DNA of 5,583 nucleotides from DATJOJ01 sp035507035 (GTDB lineage: Bacteria; Acidobacteriota; Terriglobia; Terriglobales; Acidobacteriaceae), in NCBI GenBank assembly GCA_035507035.1, contig DATJOJ010000046.1, positions 1 to 5,583 on the forward strand, read 5' to 3'. The stretch's first letter is position 1; each line of letters begins with the position of its first letter. The notes under the pieces were generated by a model. That model had not been told where the DNA came from and searched no databases. It worked only from the letters and a program-made list of their open reading frames with translations. The position numbers and the translations under genes are program-made. Below are positions 3,825 to 5,583 of the stretch, piece by piece.

Positions 3825-5513
3825 ATGAAGACACTTCTGGCGGCCCTAATAATTTCGCTTTGTCCTACCGTTGCGGCACAGCAGTTTTCTTCTATTCCGG
3901 GTCAGGGGCGATCCATGGTCGTCACGAAGTTGGGAATCGTGGCGGCTCCGCAATTTCTGGCTGCGCAAGCGGGCGCGCATATTCTCGAAGAGGGCGGGAA
4001 TGCGGCGGATGCGGCCATTGCGGCGAATGCGGTGATGGGCGTGGTGCAGCCGTATGTGAACGGTATGGGCGGCGACCTCTTTGCAATTTATTACGACGCA
4101 AAGACCGGAAAGCTTTACGGCTTGAATTCGAGTGGTTGGACTCCGAAGGCCCTTACGATCGACTACCTGAAGGCGCACGGCGTCGATCACATCAACCCGA
4201 TTGGCGTAGAAACGATCGATATTCCCGGCGCAGTGGCCGGGTGGGATGCACTACGCGGCCGATTCGGCAGGCTACCGTTTTCGGAGATTCTGGCACCGGC
4301 AATTTACTACGCGCAGAACGGATTCCCGCTTGCAGAGCGAAACGCGCGCTATTGGGTTGCGAAAAGTCTGATGCAGCAACCGGGCTACAAAGAGACTTAT
4401 CTTCCTAACGGCGTCGCTCCGAAGGTCGGCGACGACTTCAAAAACCCCGCGCTGGCGAACTCTCTCCGACAAGTGGCTGCGCACGGCAGAGACGGCTTCT
4501 ACGACGGCCCCATGACCGAAACCATGGTCACGTTCCTACGGGCACAAGGCGGCACGCACACGCTCGAAGATTTTCGGGATTTTGAACCAGAGTGGGTCGA
4601 TCCGATCTCCACTACCTATCGCGGCTGGACCGTCTACGAACTTCCGCCGAACGGGCAGGGGATTGCCGCTTTGTCAATGTTGAACATCATGGAGCAGTTT
4701 CCGCTGGGACAGTATCCGCACAATTCCGCTGATGCCCTGCACATCATGATCGAAGCGAAAAAGCTGGCCTACGCCGATATGTACAAATACGTCGGGGACC
4801 CGCGATTTACTCCGGTTCCAGTTAAGGAGATGCTCTCGAAAGAGCTGGCAAAAAAGCGAGCATCCCTCATCAAAATGGACAAGGCTGCTTGTGAGGTCGT
4901 CCCTTCCGATATAGAAAAGATGCTCGACGCGCATGGCAATTCGACGATCTATCTTTCCGCAATCGATAAAGATGGCAATATTGTTTCGCTGATACAGAGT
5001 AACTACGCAGGCTATGGCACTGGCATGGTTGCTCCCGGTCTGGGGTTTTCCTTTCACGATCGTGGTGCGGGATTTCAGTTGACACCTGGGCTTCCAAACT
5101 CTTTGGCAGGACATAAGCGACCACTCCACACCATCATTCCAGCGTTTATGGAAAAGGGCGACATTCACATCGGGTTCGGGATCATGGGCGGTTGGAACCA
5201 GGCTCAGGCGCACGCGCAATTTGTGGCGAACGTCATAGATTACGGCATGAACGTGCAGGCAGCGCTCGAGCAGCCCCGATTTACCAAAGGAACTTTTGAA
5301 GGTTGTGATGTGCAGATGGAAAGCACAATTCCCCAATCGGTGCGGGACGAATTAACGAAACGTGGCCACCAAATCGAGCTGCTTGAGCCGTTCTCATTTA
5401 CGGTAGGACAAGGGGAAGCAGTCGTACGGGACACAATGCGCGACGTCAATTTCGCGGGCGCTGATCCGCGTTCCGATGGCGAAGCAATCCCGCAAGAACC
5501 GAATACGAAGTAA
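3825..5513 (+). CDS. ggt: Exported gamma-glutamyltranspeptidase-family hydrolase (YwrD-like)
   Basis: The 562-residue product is full length for the family. Residues 1-18 are a signal peptide (MKTLLAALIISLCPTVAA, cleavage before Q19), so it acts in the periplasm or outside. The N-terminal signature EEGGNAADAAIAANAV (55-70) and GMGGDLFAIYY (80-90) are characteristic. GGT proenzymes cleave themselves at a conserved threonine; here T374 (in HGNSTIYLS) aligns with E. coli T391, predicting a large subunit of about 355 residues and a small subunit of 189. DKDGN (381-385), YGTG (397-400) and the oxyanion glycines G455-G456 (FGIMGG) are kept. Classical substrate-binding residues are not: the position near E. 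coli R114 reads NSSGWTP (W105), the D433 region reads FHDRGAGF, and the paired serines are replaced by RPLHTIIPA. These features fit the YwrD/acylase-like branch, so hydrolysis of a gamma-glutamyl or other amide is likelier than classical glutathione transpeptidation. The specific substrate is unknown. Confidence 0.92.
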   Translation: MKTLLAALIISLCPTVAAQQFSSIPGQGRSMVVTKLGIVAAPQFLAAQAGAHILEEGGNAADAAIAANAVMGVVQPYVNGMGGDLFAIYYDAKTGKLYGLNSSGWTPKALTIDYLKAHGVDHINPIGVETIDIPGAVAGWDALRGRFGRLPFSEILAPAIYYAQNGFPLAERNARYWVAKSLMQQPGYKETYLPNGVAPKVGDDFKNPALANSLRQVAAHGRDGFYDGPMTETMVTFLRAQGGTHTLEDFRDFEPEWVDPISTTYRGWTVYELPPNGQGIAALSMLNIMEQFPLGQYPHNSADALHIMIEAKKLAYADMYKYVGDPRFTPVPVKEMLSKELAKKRASLIKMDKAACEVVPSDIEKMLDAHGNSTIYLSAIDKDGNIVSLIQSNYAGYGTGMVAPGLGFSFHDRGAGFQLTPGLPNSLAGHKRPLHTIIPAFMEKGDIHIGFGIMGGWNQAQAHAQFVANVIDYGMNVQAALEQPRFTKGTFEGCDVQMESTIPQSVRDELTKRGHQIELLEPFSFTVGQGEAVVRDTMRDVNFAGADPRSDGEAIPQEPNTK

Positions 5514-5583
5514 GCTAGGGGATGAAATAAAACGGATTCGGGAGCTTGACCGAGCGCTCCGCCTGGGGGTTTCCATTTAAATC
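5514..5583. other. Downstream region after the transpeptidase gene
   Basis: Seventy bases follow the TAA to the window edge. GGAGC (5541-5545) can pair with GCTCC (5556-5560), overlapping the palindrome GAGCGCTC (5552-5559), but only a weak GGGGGTTTCC follows, so this is at best a poor terminator. No gene start with a ribosome binding site is visible on the plus strand. The minus-strand open frame from 5576 runs back into the transpeptidase gene and looks like a shadow. Confidence 0.4.

Noticed and set aside
4674..5336. 220-residue minus-strand ORF within the transpeptidase gene
   Set aside because: It lies wholly antisense to a gene with clear GGT motifs, and its translation is rich in His, Arg and Cys with no recognisable domain.
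5541..5560. Possible intrinsic terminator after the transpeptidase gene
   Set aside because: The 5-bp stem has a 10-nt loop and no T-run follows, so it does not meet the usual criteria.

Overview
The window (5583 bp, moderately GC-rich) looks like a bacterial chromosome segment carrying one complete IS3-family insertion sequence followed by three same-direction genes. Acidobacteriota (Terriglobia-like) is my best guess for the host. This is a soft inference from the style of the gamma-glutamyltranspeptidase and the MgtC/DUF4010 protein; nothing in the window is phylogenetically decisive.

Layout. 1-66: a short open stretch ending in TGA, possibly the C-terminus of a gene that begins outside the window. 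68-1591: an intact-looking IS3-family element, transcribed on the minus strand. It has 38-bp imperfect terminal inverted repeats, TG...CA ends, a 3-bp GAT target duplication, orfA, orfB, an A7 slippery run, a full DDE triad with D-35-E spacing, and an unusually long tail (106-325) between the orfB stop and the inverted repeat that can fold into several hairpins. 1697-2215: a secreted SixA/phosphoglycerate-mutase-like histidine phosphatase. 2216-2473: an intergenic gap. 2474-3751: a polytopic MgtC/SapB-DUF4010 membrane protein. 3825-5513: a complete exported gamma-glutamyltranspeptidase-family Ntn hydrolase of the YwrD-like type. 5514-5583: downstream sequence with no clear gene.

The three host genes do not form an obvious pathway. 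Two have signal peptides and one is an integral membrane protein, so all three act at or outside the inner membrane. The phosphatase and the transpeptidase have good Shine-Dalgarno sequences; the membrane protein does not.

The most interesting points are as follows. Removing the IS and one GAT copy restores a perfect 8-bp inverted repeat with a 6-nt loop, so the element landed inside a hairpin loop that also overlaps the upstream stop codon. The IS tail is longer than its coding needs and is rich in alternative stem-loops. orfB has two possible expression routes, a -1 frameshift on A7 and a GTGA stop/start overlap with its own Shine-Dalgarno. The transpeptidase keeps its catalytic threonine but lacks several substrate-binding residues of classical GGT. 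I see no clear evidence of a wholly new system; the structured IS tail is the best candidate for something under-described.
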